Positions 33,673 through 47,609 of a DNA stretch of 64,000 bases are shown in pieces; position 1 is the first letter of the stretch, and every line of letters starts with the position of its first letter. The stretch covers positions 124,001-188,000 of the forward strand of contig CAMRHE010000322.1 of the NCBI GenBank assembly GCA_947044405.1, in the 5' to 3' direction. The notes under the pieces were generated by a model. That model ran no database searches and was not told the origin of the DNA. It worked only from the letters and a program-made list of their open reading frames with translations. This DNA comes from Leptodactylus fallax (taxonomy: Eukaryota > Chordata > Amphibia > Anura > Leptodactylidae). The position numbers and the translations under genes were made by a program.

Positions 33673-34180
33673 TTAAAGGAGTTATCCAGCTTCCAAAAAT
33701 TATCTGCAAATACATCCACAGGAGTGATAAATACTCTCTGTTCCCTTGTGCAGCCTTTTCTTGGCTTTATTTTACTTGCAGCTCCTTGTATCACTGTTAT
33801 ATACATGCAGTGAGTCTGTGTAAAAACTACAGTTCCCATGATGCATCTGCCTGCTCTCACTCTCTGTGTTTGCTGCTCACAGGGGGAGGGGGAGTCAGCT
33901 TGCAAACAAAACATCACAGCATCATGTGACCTCAGATGTGGGAGTGTTTTATTATCTGCAATTTCATTGCAGGAGGGAGTGGAGAAGGGAGGGGTACACA
34001 GAGAGTGAGACCAGGGAGATGAATCATGGGAAATATAATTTCTTCACAGTAATATCACTAACAGTGATAAAAGGTAAGTAAAATAAAGTCAAGAAAAGAC
34101 TGCACAAGGGAACAGTAAGTATTTAGCACTGCTTTGGATGTATTTGTAGATAATGTTTAGAAGCTGGATAACCCCTTTAA
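33673..34180. mobile_element. TTAA-flanked palindromic MITE with TIRs over 100 bp
   Basis: Left arm from TTAAAGGAGTTATCCAGCTT through a TCTGCAAATACATCC block to TTGGCTTTATTTTAC. The right arm is its complement, ending AAGCTGGATAACCCCTTTAA. TTAA lies at both tips and much of the 508-bp element is self-complementary. Non-coding. Confidence 0.8.
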
Positions 34181-34305
34181 GATAATGAATCCCCTCTCTT
34201 TCTTAACATCCCTTCTTATCATACATTTTATTTACTTTCCTAAAATGTAACCATTATTCTTTCTCACTAACTAATATAGTTGAATCAATTGAATGTAGCA
34301 AGCTA

Positions 34306-34502
34306 ACACTAGGTTCACACTAGAGTTCGGAGACCCTATCTGCTTAAAAAGCGATTACCCGAGGAAACCCGCAGACCCCATACTCTATAATGGTTCCCCC
34401 CCTTTTTCTGCTGATTTTATACCGAAAGCAGGACTTTTCTCTTCGCCTATTTTTAGCGGAATGGGGAGCGGAGTCTGCGATCGCTAGTGTGAACCTAACG
34501 TA
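34306..34502. mobile_element. Short MITE, GGTTCACACTAG family
   Basis: Starts AACACTAGGTTCACACTAG and ends CGCTAGTGTGAACCTAACG, inverted repeats of about 16 bp. The interior resembles 17310-17438. Confidence 0.7.
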
Positions 34503-36009
34503 AGTCTGTCCTACTCAAGCCTATGCAAACCTGTTCTTGTTATACCATAGCTTGTTTTCTTCAAAAGGTATGCCGCAACCCAGATGGAGGGAACCGGAGT
34601 AGTAATGGCGGAAACCACACTCTCCAGCTCTGCTCCTGGGTCGGACACCGCTGAGGGGGTCCTGCAGCACTACCTGATGGTGGTGGTAATAGTTTCCTCT
34701 GGGGCACTTCCAGTTGGAGATGGGAGCTCTCTACCCCGTGCCTGTGTGATGGTGTTCGGAAGGGCCCTGATGGTAAAGCAGGAATGACTTGGGCAGCCAG
34801 TAGTGCAGTTGAAACAGGATAATGCTTTACTCAGCAACTGTAGAAGGTACAACATGCAGCTTCCAGAATAGGGGTAGTAGTCTCTCAGTATCCAACTCCC
34901 CAGCCTTTGTCTTAGGAGGGTGCCCAAGGGTGATAAAGGCTCTAAGGATAACTCCACTCCAACTACAACTCTTCTCATGTGCCACTCCCAGCTATGGATA
35001 CTGGGGACTGTAGTGCAGGGTAGTCCTGACAGGGATCTGGTTACCTTTTGCTAAGATGCCAAGTCAACTCCTCCTGTCAGCGCACTCCACTGCTCCTCCT
35101 GGCACAGAGTCCAAAGTCCTGACAGCCAAACTCCCTTTTCTCAGGTCTGTCTCCAGATGAGCCTAGGGCGATTCTCTCTCCTCCTAGAGGCTCTATGGAT
35201 GGCCACTGAAGTCCAGTCTGAGTGCTGGCATGCACCTCTGCACACTGCAGGAGCTCAAATGGTACTAGACAGGAACTGGTCTGAACCTTCAACAATCATC
35301 TGGGAGACAAAAGTCTCCTCAAACCCCACCCAGTGGCCCGTGATAGGCCAGGGCTGTACTAAGGTTTGAACACTGGGAGAACCACAGGGAAAAAACAGGG
35401 AAAGCTGAAAACAGTATATATACTTGACACAGAACATAGAAGATGGGACATACCATACCATTAAAAAAAAACCCTTTTAAGCTAATGGCACGTTGGAATG
35501 CCCGTTAAAAAGGCCATTCTTCTCATACCTTTCATTGTTGTCTTCTCCCAGCCATTTCTGTAAAAATCAGTTTCTTCAATTATGGAATTGATAACTTCCA
35601 TAGTTGGGCAACTTCAACGTGCTGAAGCCATTGTCTGGATGGCACCTAAGGAGAAGACAAGTCAGGCACATTGGCATGTTAGCTGTGGAAGACTGCAGTG
35701 CTGGCCAGAGCAGAGCAGCCATATTATCACGGTCCCAATGCCATCAACTGCTTGCCTGTTTATTAAGACATTTTGGACAACTGTATGCTTCCAGTACTGG
35801 AATAACTATAATTAACCCTTTAATGGCAACTGTAAGTGTTGAGAACATGTTGTCATGGTGGTATGGGCCCAGATAGAGAAGAAAAAGAAAATGAAAATGC
35901 TGCTAAAATGTTAGGATGTGACGTAACTGATGGCTGTGGGGAGAAGTTGTGCTGGGGGCCCAAGCTGAGCTTTGTACCAGTGCCCACGAACCTTTGGTTA
36001 TGGACCTGG
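34503..36009. other. Unassigned, GC-richer repeat-like DNA
   Basis: 34570-35450 is GC-richer than its surroundings and looks like part of an old transposon or LTR, but no termini, motifs or duplications were identified. 35470-35580 is the repeat shared with 19385-19560. Confidence 0.3.
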
Positions 36010-36324
36010 CTTTCAACTTTGTGGGAACAGTTTGGGGAAGGCATGATTGGCTGGTTTGGCGTGGAAGAACCCCATCACACACCGATGGGATGAAGTAGAA
36101 CAGAGATTGCAGGCCAGGCCCCCTCATTCATCATCAGTGTCTGACCTCACAAATGATCTTTTGGTTAAATGGGCAAAATCTTGTAGAAAGCCGTCCAGAA
36201 GTGTCAAAGTTGATTTTACTGCAGAGGGGAGACCAACTCCATATTAATGCCTATGAATTTACAATGGAATGTCCTAAAAGCTCCTGTAGGTGCAATGTGT
36301 CACAATGCTTTTGTCCATATAGTG
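36010..36324 (+). pseudogene. Tc1-like D transposase fragment
   Basis: The end of a fourth Tc1-like lineage. HRWDEVEQRLQARPP, SVSDLTNDLL and RPTPY are readable in 36047-36247 and match the region after the catalytic Glu in Tc1 transposases. The non-coding text after it ends CTTTTGTCCATATAGTG, a known type of Tc1 terminus. Upstream, GGGAACAGTTTGGGGAAGG (about 36020) is from the second-Asp region, so an internal deletion has joined distant parts. The left end is missing. Confidence 0.72.
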
Positions 36325-36595
36325 AATGTTTTGTGAGTTTTTGTTTTCTATTAATATTAACATACTAACCTTTTGTTAGTATACAGTTATTCAAATTTGA
36401 ATGTTTTTACTTAAATCTTTATAATGATAAATATGTCTGAAATCCAAAAGCAAAAAAAATCTGGACTATAGTATGTCCCAAACACATTCAAGATGTGAAT
36501 TGATCTCCTCATTGCAGAAATCCCTCTTGATCATGGATCAAACCTAAAACTAAAAGAATCCTGCAAATATAGCTCATCCTGTAGCTGGATAACTA
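36325..36595. other. Short spacer
   Basis: AT-rich, unassigned. Confidence 0.3.
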
Positions 36596-38194
36596 CAGTG
36601 CCTTGCGAAAGTATTTGGCCCCCTTGAACTTTTCAACCTTTTGCCACATTTCAGGCTTCAAACATAAGGATATAAAATTTTTATTTTTTTGGTCAAGAAT
36701 CAACAACAAGTGGGACACAATCGTAAAGTGGAATGAAATTTATTGGATATTTTAAACTTTTGTAAAAAATAAACAACTGAAAAGTGGGGCGTGCCAAATT
36801 ATTCGGCCCCCTTAAGTTAATACTTTGTAGCGCCACCTTTTGCTGCGATTACAGCTGCAAGTCGCTTGGGGTATGTCTCTATCAGTTTTACACATTGAGA
36901 GACTGAAATTCTTGCCCATTCTTCCTTGCAAAACAGCTCGAGCTCAGTGAGGTTGGATGGAGAGCATTTGTGAACAGCAGTTTTCAGCTCTTTCCACAGA
37001 TTCTCGATTGGATTCAGGTCTGGACTTTGACTTGGCCATTCTAATACCTGAATACGTTTATTTGTGAACCATTCCATTGTAGATTTTGCTTTATGTTTGG
37101 GATCATTGTCTTGTTGGAAGATAAATCTGCATCCCAGTCTCAGGTCTTTTGCCGACTCCAACAGGTTTTCTTCCAGAATGGTCCTGTATTTGGCTCCATC
37201 CATCTTCCCATCAATTTTAACCATCTTCCCTGTCCCTGCTGAAGAAAAGCAGGCCCAAACCATGATGCTGCCACCACCATGTTTGACAGTGGGGATGGTG
37301 TGTTCAGGGTGATGAGCTGTGTTGCTTTTACGCCAAACATATGGCTAAAAAGTTTGATTTTGGTTTCATCTGACCAGAGCACCTTCTTCCCCATGTTTGG
37401 TGTGTCTCCCAGGTGGCTTGTGGCAAACTTTAAACGAGACTTTTTATGGATATCTTTGAGAAATGGCTTTCTTCTTGCCACTCTTCCATAAAGGCCAGAT
37501 TTGTGCAGTGTACGACTGATTGTTGTCCTATGGACAGACTCTCCCACCTCAGCTGTAGATCTCAGTGATCATGAGCCTCTTGGCTGCATCTCTGATCAGT
37601 CTTCTCCTTATTTGAGATGAAAGTTTAGAGGGACGGCCGAGTCTTGGTAGATTTGCAGTTGTCTGATACTCCTTCCATTTCAATTTGATCGCTTGCACAT
37701 TGCTCCTTGGGATGTTTAAAGTTTGGGAAATCTTTTTGTATCCAAATCCGGCTTTAAACTTCTCCACAACAGTATCACGGACCTGCCTGGTGTGTTCCTT
37801 GGTCTTCATGATGCTCTCTGCGCTTTAAACAGAACCCTGAGACTATCACAGAGCAGGTTCATTTATACGGAGACTTGATTACACACAGGTGGATTATATT
37901 TATCATCATCAGTCATTTAGGACAACATTGGATCATTCAGAGATCCTCACTGAACTTCTGGAGTGAGTTTGCTGCACTGAAAGTAAAGGCGCCGAATAAT
38001 ATTGCACGCCCCACTTTTCAGTTTTTTATTTTTTACAAAAGTTTAAAATAACCAATAAATTTTGTTCCACTTCACAATTGTGTCCCACTTGTTCTTCACC
38101 AAAAAATTTAAATTTTATATCTTTATGTTTGAAGCCTGAAATGTGGCAAAAGGTTGAAAAGTTCAAGGGGGCCGAATACTTTCGCAATGCACTG
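36596..38194 (-). mobile_element. Tc1-like transposon E
   Basis: About 1.6 kb flanked by TA. The ends start CAGTGCCTTGCGAAAGTATT (left), with the complement of a nearly identical sequence at the right (CTTTCGCAATGCACTG). TIRs extend about 200 bp with several mismatches. It carries a broken minus-strand transposase. Confidence 0.93.
36817..37809 (-). pseudogene. Tc1-like E transposase, multiply frameshifted
   Basis: Starts at ATG 37809 (MKTKEHTRQVRD). The helix-turn-helix half (KKISQTLNIPRSNVQAIKLKW) and GRPSKLSSQ linker lie in 37549-37809. The middle with VLWSDETKIKLF (first D) lies in 37140-37547 in another frame. The last part with FIFQQDNDPKH (second D) and NPIENLW (E) lies in 36817-37263 in a third arrangement. 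At least two frame changes separate the pieces, so it is inactive. Confidence 0.9.
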
Positions 38195-38717
38195 TATGTG
38201 TTGCTATGTAGTTTCAGATTTCATCACTAGATGGCAGAAATATCTTAAAACTGAGGCTAATTGTTGTTGGTACAGCCAGTTTATGATGCTATGCAACATC
38301 TTTAAAAATGATGGCATGTTTTTAATGATGGCCAGGTACATGTAATGAATGAAGAAAAACATCAGTCATTCATGTTGAAGAAATGTAAGCAACTTTGTGG
38401 GTAGACTGAAAACAGGATATGAAGATCATTCATCTTAAGAGGTCAGAGTGTGCTGCTTTACCATGATAATGCATGTACACATGTTGAGACATTATGATTC
38501 TTTAAGGAATGTAAGACTGAGCAGCTGAGACTCTTAGTTGCAAAAAAAAAGCACTTATCGATTTTTTTAAATTTAAATTTTTTTTTTTTTTGAGTGCTGT
38601 GACCTTGGTTCACAATGTGACTCAGTTCCCTTTCATTAGTTGTGATGTTGGAGAAGTGCCTAGTAGGAGTAATCAATTATTTTGAAGAATAACTGGATAT
38701 GTGTTTAGTTCAGATAG
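38195..38717. other. Intergenic DNA
   Basis: Unassigned, with an A/T homopolymer-rich patch near 38540-38600. Confidence 0.4.
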
Positions 38718-38919
38718 AGGGGTTGTGCAGGATTAGAAAACATGGCTGTTTTCTTTTTCTCAGTAAGTGACCTCACATTCATTGGTCAAATGTCAATGCT
38801 ATACCTCAGTCCCATTAAAATGAATGAGACTAAACTGCAGCATGGCCATACCAACAGACATGATGTCACTTCCTGAGAAGAAATCATCTATGTTTTCTCA
38901 TCCTACGCAACCCCTTTAA
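38718..38919. mobile_element. MITE, AGGGGTTGTGCA family
   Basis: AGGGGTTGTGCAGGATTAG at the left and CCTACGCAACCCCTTTAA at the right. The interior (CCCATTAAAATGAATGAGAC, GACATGATGTCACTTCCTGA) matches the copy at 45956-46157. TTAA is present only at the right end here. Confidence 0.7.
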
Positions 38920-40455
38920 ATAGCTACAATGCTATGATTTAAATCAGCTGCAAGATTCACATTGAAACACATGGTAATAACATGTGCAACTTTTTCTGCA
39001 GATTTCAGGCAAGGCCATAATTAATTAAATTCACTGCACATAAACATTGCCTCTGATAGGGGTTCCTAAGTTTTCTACAGAGTATCATACATATGCATCA
39101 AAATGCAAATTCTGCACAGACAGTAGATCACTGGATGCCGCAAGGGAGCTCTAGAGAGGTGAGAGAAGGTAAGTATGACTGTTATTTTTCCGCAACACCT
39201 CTGGGCTTCCACTTACTATACTTATACTTATACTTATATACTTATACTGGGGCCTGAAGATGCCCCAGAGTAAAGTAGCACTTCCTGTTCAACCCAACAA
39301 GTTGGGTCCAAAACTAAACCGCCGGGCAAACTTTCAAATATTCATGAACGCATCTGACAGGGTTCACCCATCTCTGTTAGGGATGTTGAAGAAGTGCCTA
39401 ATTAAAAGTAAACCGGGTTAAGTCAGATAAGGGACCTAAAAACAACAGAAAAAAAGAGAAGATAGAGGAACACTATCTAAACAGTGGGCACAACTCCAGT
39501 TAGGACATCATTCTTTGCTACCACAGTCAAGGAAACCTTGAACCTCAAGCCATGCTGTTAACCACAGGAAACTTTCACAGGATTTCAAGGATAGACACAT
39601 AAAGGCATATTTAGTAAAACGGTTAAAATAAAAAACTGTCTTAGTTGCCCATATCAACCATTCACAGTACAGTAAATCTTCAGCTTCTTTTTTAGTAGCA
39701 GTACTAAACATCTCAATCCCAGAGGGGTCGAGGAGCAGCACCTGTATATGTTGATAACTAGAGAAGGGCAAACATTGTGAGATTTGTTTAAACAAATATT
39801 TGTGAGGGTGGGCCCTCCGGTTTGTTTCTGCTGCTTTTCAGGGGAGGTGAGTAAACTTAACAAGCAGTTATAATTATCTTGCTTCACTTCTCCTGGACAA
39901 CCCATGTCCGGCTGTCCCCAGATTTCCTCTTCCGGGCTCTAGCTGATGACTTCACGCATCTGTAGGCCAGTCACAGTCCTCAGAAGTCACGTGGGGCATC
40001 GCCGATGTCTTGACATATTTGCCCAGTGTCATGACATCTGCCATCTGATGTCAGCCAGATGCCACCATAAGAATGCCCAAGAGAGGTGAAGCAAAATGAG
40101 TATTATACTCTAGGGCCTGCATAGACTTCACTGTGTAATGGTGTTTAGTAAGTAATCAATCCCAAAAGTTTCAGGTTTGGGTTGAGCCCAAAACTTTTGG
40201 AAAATTTGGGTTGAATCCAGAAACCAAGGCTGTTTATATTTGTGGGACATAAAGACTATTACAATATTCATATACACTTGCACTTGAACTTCTTAGAAAT
40301 ATATTAATATATTGTATAAATATATTTGCAAGAAGTTCTTTGGAGTGCAGCGCTTATATAAATATTTGAAGACGGGATGGAACCCTACTTGGGCAACACG
40401 GCAATTGTGGAGTGATGTGCATCCCTAAACAGACTGTTAAGTTATAGTGAAATGC
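38920..40455. other. Intergenic DNA
   Basis: No gene. 39215-39250 has short ACTTATACTTAT repeats. 39260-39330 and 39900-40130 contain text resembling the CCCCAGAGTATAATA module of other repeats in the window. Confidence 0.35.
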
Positions 40456-40550
40456 TTAAAGGGAGTATATTACCTCCCAAGCATATTCAACAGTCACCAC
40501 CATGTTACTGTGCACATTATAGTGATAAATAATATAACTCTGTTTATGTA

Positions 40551-42172
<1,622 letters not shown>

Positions 42173-42558
42173 TATGTCACTTTTGTAGATTTGGAGAAAA
42201 ACAACTTTGAAGTCTTATGCAAATGAGGCAGTTGAAGCACTGGAGGTGGGCCTTCAGCTTTTTGGAGCACTGCTCATGCTACTAAAGTAGGATGGGTTAT
42301 GCCGTAACAGTGGTAGGATCAACTCTTACAGCCTGGAGTGGCACAGGCAGGAGATGGTAGTGGCTAGACCAATGCTCCATGAAGTTGAAGGCTCGACCAC
42401 CAAATGCCACATTCACATTAGACTTCAAAATTTTTTTTTACTCCAAATCTACAAAAGTGACATACATAACAAATGTATATTATTTATCATTGTACTGTGC
42501 TCTGTAATGCAGTGGTGACAGTTGAATGTGCTTTGGGGAGGTGGTAGACTCCCTTTAA

Positions 42559-44394
42559 ACTAGTCATTTACGTGCTAACCAGCTACCATACAAGAAAAGC
42601 TTACAGCATTAGGAATCACAGTTAAATTTATCAGATTTTTCCTGGCATGAAAATGTAGAGTATAACTAAAGTGACATTCTACTACGTTATGTCTCTCACC
42701 TTTCTATTGCTCTGCTAACAAGCTATAAAAATAATTTATAGCCACTTCCTCTTACCACATGTGTGGCACTAGCATATGTGCCTTCATGCTGTGCCCCTTT
42801 TTTCAGACACTGTTTATTTGAATGGAGCTATTTATACCTGGAACACATAGGGAGATTCCCTTTCCAGTTTGTTTTGTTTCTCATGATCTGTAAAACACCA
42901 GATGTTTCCTTAAAATCTCTGTTTTTGTGACAGGTGCACTGACTTTCCTCACTGATAAGAGTTCAGTTTGAGTAGTTTTTAATGGAAACACATGTACTGT
43001 GAAACACATGTACGCATATATGAACAATGTTGTGAGGTTGTGAGATATTTCTTTTTTGACTACAACATAGTTATTTTGTATTAATAACATATAACTGTAC
43101 ATTGCAATGATAAAATTAATCAGAGCGTTATAGTCTGATAAAAGGGGACCAAACTTAGAGTCTATATTATCTCAGTTTGTTGTCCAAATGGTCACTTTAT
43201 GTCACACATCTTTAGCTGTAAGAACTTTGAAAGCAAAGATGCCCAAATGGAGGTGGGTTTACTTCTGTCATGGTGCTGCTGTGGTTTCTTTCCTATGTCT
43301 ATATACACTCATAGATAAATAAAGATAATGCACCACAAAGGAATTGTTAGAATCAAATGAAAGTTTTTATATGTTGTGAGACGGTGACAGGGAAAGTGGT
43401 TAAGAATCCATACATTTCCCCATGATTCATCTTGTATGTGTACTACATTTAATCCAGGGCAAAGGGTTTTGTGCAGAGGATTCTTGGTGAGTTGTAACAT
43501 TGTTGGGAACTACACTTTCCAGGAATGGACCTAGAATATTTGCAGGAGTCTAATAGGTAAGGTTTCACATTGTTACTTTATAAGCAACCTGTTACTGTCT
43601 ATTAGACTGCAAGTAAAGGATAGAGTTAAGATATTTTAAGAGAATAAGATGACTAGTAGATTGCAGGAACTAAGAGATAATGGAGGGGTGTATCAATCCC
43701 TCTGTGCCAGTTTTCTGGAGTAGAGGGATGATATTGTGGTGCGCATTTGGCACAAAGCCCTTTCTTGTGCCAAACCTGTGCTACAACCCCTTCTTCCTTC
43801 TGTGCCTCACTTGATACGTTGTGAAAATTTGTGTGTGTGGAGGGGATGCCTCAGCTCGACATATTCATTCACACTAGTTTTCAGGCATGAGTTATGATGG
43901 AAATCTATAATCTCCATTCTGTCACATAATTTATGAAGAGGCCAGAGCCTGCGCCTGTCAGGGCCTTTACTAAGATTGGTGTACAAAACGCCAGTCTTAA
44001 TAAATCTACCCCATTGTTTATATCAAAAAGCCCATGTACAGTTCATGCACAGAGAGGCTATCTGCTGTCTGAGTTGAGTCTTTACATTTGCAACTTGGTT
44101 GCATGAACTAAGTAAATAATCTTTGTGTCCTGTTACTGTATCCTCAAGTTCCACAACTACAGTATATTAAGAAAGGTGTCCTGTATCTTGACCTGCCTTA
44201 GTCTAGCTTTAGTAAACTGGAGTGTAGATCTCTATCTGTTCAGGTTATAATACACCTACAGCTTCCAGCATGCCTTAACCTTCATGTAGCTAAAATCTGT
44301 GTGGCTAAAATGTGCAAGCCAGTCCCTGCTGGTTTCATCCACAGATTACATCTGAATTCTGGACATACTAGCAGTGTGAAAATCTCTGTACATC
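42559..44394. other. Intergenic DNA
   Basis: No gene or transposon boundary recognised in 1.8 kb. Confidence 0.4.
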
Positions 44395-45388
44395 TGTAAG
44401 AGACAGCCAATGTTGTCCTAAGCTTCATTTGTCTGTATAAATTGTTAATGTTGAATGTATTTCTGTGATTCTGTTCCTTTAAGACAGCAGCCATTGCAAT
44501 TGTGACATAATGCTGGAGTGAGACCCCCCCCCCCCTTTTATGTCAGCCTGCCTGTTCTGCAGACAGAGTGTGAGCAGAGAAGCAGGAAGTGACGAGACAG
44601 AGAGCAGCAGCCATCTTGGCAAGAGAGAAGACAGGTGTCTATGTTGTATTGAACTGGTGTGGAGATGTTTCTGTACAGCTAAGCTGTATCTTGGTCCAGA
44701 GACAAACAGAATGTAAAGAGACAACAGGACTAGTGAGTCCACATGAAAGGAACTGTGCTCAGTGGCTGATCAGTGAGACTGACATTGTGACTGTGTATAT
44801 GGATACCACATATAGAGACTCGCAGTGCTGTTGACGTACTGGACAGTAACTGCTAAACCGCGGCTTACATCCCAGCTCAGTGTATGGATTCGGCAGGACT
44901 GTCAGTGTGCTGAGTGGAATCTGCTTTTGGATTACATTGCATTCATTTGGTTTCCCTGTTAAAGAGGACTTCATTTCTCCCAAGATCCTGATAACCGTGA
45001 GGAGAGGACGCTTCACTATAAAAGAAAGGACTGACTTTGGGCCCCACCGCGCGCTTCTACGGACTGTAAGCGGTCCACCTGGACCACTGGGGAAAAGGGG
45101 GTGCACCCAAATGTGAAGTCAGGGTCAGTTAGGGATAGATTTGAGTATATTGTTCATTCAGTGTCCATACTGCAGAAGTGGACAGAGTAAAAGTAGAAAC
45201 CATTGCAGAATTTGCCTTGAAATTGTTCATGCTATATTGTATATTTTACTTGTCTTTATCCATGTCATTTTACCTTTAACTAGCCTTTATTAACTTATAG
45301 TAAATACATATTTTTTTTCTTGAACTACCGCGTGTGCGTTCATTTCTGGTTGCGGAGTCCAAACCACCTGCCTTGCTCTCGGTTCACA
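44395..45388 (+). mobile_element. Solo LTR of the gypsy family at 58.6 kb
   Basis: 994 bp from TGTAAGAGACAGCC to GGTTCACA, collinear with both LTRs of the gypsy element but with an extra stretch of about 18 bp (GAGAAGACAGGTGTC region, about 44625) and many substitutions, so it is an older or different subfamily. Flanked by CATC on both sides (a 4-bp duplication, or ACATC if the last LTR base is counted). No internal region, as expected after LTR-LTR recombination. Confidence 0.9.
45017..45023 (+). promoter_or_regulatory. Candidate TATA box in the solo LTR
   Basis: TATAAAA, conserved at the same place in all three LTR copies. The role as promoter is inferred. Confidence 0.45.
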
Positions 45389-45955
45389 CATCTAAGGCTT
45401 TCTGCACATGGAGGAATATGGTCTGTCCAGATTTTGAGACCTGGACTCCAAGCATCATAGTGTGCATTTCAGTTCTCCTGCGGTGATCTCACTTGCCTCA
45501 ACATAAGTGTCTTGTACAAAAATAGGAACAGAACAAATATTAAAGTACAGGTCCTAACTCAAAATGTATGACTTGTAAGTACAAGTACAAAACATACCAA
45601 CAGCTGCTTGACACTACATTAGGACAGCTGTCTGTGCACAGGAATATTCAACTATAAGTGACCAGCCTTGGCTTGTCTTCTGTGTACTTGTATTACTGCA
45701 TATGCCACTTATGTATTATTAGGCAATTAGCCTGTCACCCGGTGGGAGCAGCAGCTATACTGGATTGAAATCATTAGTCATGTTTTGAGGTGTTTTAAGT
45801 AGGTACATATAAAACATCAGCATTGATATACTGACGATGACTCTTCGGCTACCTATATGAACATAACTATAGACAATGAAGCTATTTCTGTTTCTCAGCA
45901 TGGCTAGACAAGCTAAAGCCGAGGGCATCTGGATAGATAATTGGTGAATCACTGG
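45389..45955. other. Intergenic DNA
   Basis: Unassigned. Confidence 0.35.
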
Positions 45956-46157
45956 TTAAAGGGGTTGTGCACAACTCAGAAAACATGTTCTTCTCAAGTG
46001 ACCTCATGTCCATTGGTCACATGGCAATGGCACATCTCAATCCCATTAAAATGAATGGGATTGAGCTGAAGCATAGCCATATGACCAACGGACATGATGT
46101 CACTTCCTGAGAAGAAGAAAGCAGTCATGTTTTTGAAGTCTTGCACAACTCCTTTAA
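45956..46157. mobile_element. TTAA-flanked MITE, AGGGGTTGTGCA family
   Basis: TTAAAGGGGTTGTGCACAAC at the left and TTGCACAACTCCTTTAA at the right, inverted ends with TTAA at both tips. 202 bp, a palindromic relative of 38718-38919. Confidence 0.82.
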
Positions 46158-46589
46158 ATTCTATACACTTGTCTGTATTCTATGAAATGCTTGAAAAGCA
46201 ATAAATGTTTTCTTTCTATAATCACAAAAAATATGTATGGTTCTTTGATATAGGGATTGAAAATCTGAACAAGTAAATCTTTTGATTAAAGTATTGTTTT
46301 GAAACCATAATAAAATTTACTTGGATTCTCAAATAGTAAGGTTTATCGAACTTCTGGAAGAAAGACTATCTAATGCCATCATCTAAACATACACTACCCA
46401 GTGAGGCAGATTAACTAATAAAGCCTAATAGTTGAACAGTGTAAACTTAGCCTTGACAGTCTTGCATCAGATTTATCACAGTGGCTGGATGCTGGATGAT
46501 AAAGCTAGTGCATGTTTAGACTGACTAGGTTAGTTTACACCATCTAATGTATTACTTGGCTTTTTTTACACAAACAAAATGTCTCTTCC
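46158..46589. other. Intergenic DNA
   Basis: Unassigned AT-rich DNA. Confidence 0.35.
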
Positions 46590-47207
46590 AAGGTCAGACT
46601 GGCCCACCAGGGAAACGGTGAATTCCCCAATGGGCCCTGTGCCTTTAGTGGGCCCTACCGGACCCCCACTGCTTTTTTTAATAGGCAGTGGGGGTCTGGT
46701 AATGGGTGTCGTGTGGCCCGCTGGAGATGGCTGGGTCCCCGCAGCACTGTGATAGTGATCGTGGAAAGCCCGCTTCTCCTGACCGCTATACATATTGTAT
46801 ATTGTTAATGGAAAGGGGCTCAGCATTATGTCGGCCTATTTACAATAGTGCTATTATTATACACTGGGGTCGCCTCAGACCCCAGAGTATAATAATCAAA
46901 GGCCCAGGGAAAGTGATTAAATATAACAAATACTCACCTCTCCTGGGACTTCATCAGCTCCCAGCATCTTTGGGGCTCTTCCAGCCTGTGACTGAGGTCA
47001 CGGAGGAACCACACTGCTCAATTGCCATTCACAGTGTAGAGGTGGGTTTAGGTAGTGCAGTGGTGCATATCGTATGGCAGATGAGCAGCATGGCATTGTT
47101 ATTACCTGTAGCCACGTTGTGTCGGTACAGCTAATCTGCAGGGGCCTGGCGGTGGGCCCCTAGAAACAACTCCACTGGTGGGCCCTAGACATCCCAGTCC
47201 AACACTG
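46590..47207. mobile_element. Non-autonomous DNA transposon with GGGCCCACCAG-type ends
   Basis: The left part reads CCAAGGTCAGACTGGCCCAC and the right end GACATCCCAGTCCAACACTGG, imperfect inverted repeats. The interior contains the CAGACCCCAGAGTATAATAA module also present at 6465 and 23190. No target duplication was identified, so the superfamily (hAT suspected) is uncertain. Confidence 0.5.
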
Positions 47208-47309
47208 GTTTTACTGGTCATGCTCTTTCCTGACAGACCACACACCCCTGTCAGAGAAGTTATAAAAAATGTCTAAAGCGAAGGATGAATGTACTGTATA
47301 TGTGCTGTG

Positions 47310-47333
47310 TGTGTGTGTGTGTGTATATATATA
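47310..47333. repeat. (TG)n(TA)n microsatellite
   Basis: A short TG run followed by TA, forming the left flank of the Tc1-type MITE. Confidence 0.8.
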
Positions 47334-47468
47334 CAGGTGCATCTCAATAAATTAGAATATCTTTGAAACGTTTATTTCTTTCAGTAATTAAATTAAAAAA
47401 GTGACCTCCTAAATTTTCTAGATTCTTTACACAAAGTGTTCTATTTCAAGTGTTTTATTTCTGTAATT

Positions 47469-47609
47469 CCCTTACGTCCTACAGCAGCACAATATGGGGT
47501 ATTTCTCCCCCTGTGTGTTGTTTAGGACAGGTGGAACTTTTAATTAGCACAAAAATGTGCTTACTAACCTGCCCTATAAGAGGGCACGAGAGACCTCCCT
47601 CACCTGTGT
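47469..47609 (+). repeat. DIRS left inverted terminal repeat
   Basis: About 141 bp (starting CCCTTACGTCCTACAGCAGC) and the near-perfect reverse complement of 54345-54485. Confidence 0.9.

Noticed and set aside
34560..35450. GC-richer block as a host CpG island or promoter
   Set aside because: CpG density is not clearly elevated by eye and no gene follows. It looks more like old transposon DNA.
44759..45106. A 115-codon antisense ORF present at the same place in all three LTR copies (also 58966-59313 and 63296-63643)
   Set aside because: The solo-LTR version differs from the others mostly by amino-acid-changing substitutions, with no known domain. The equal length is explained by shared ancestry of the LTR, not by selection on a protein.
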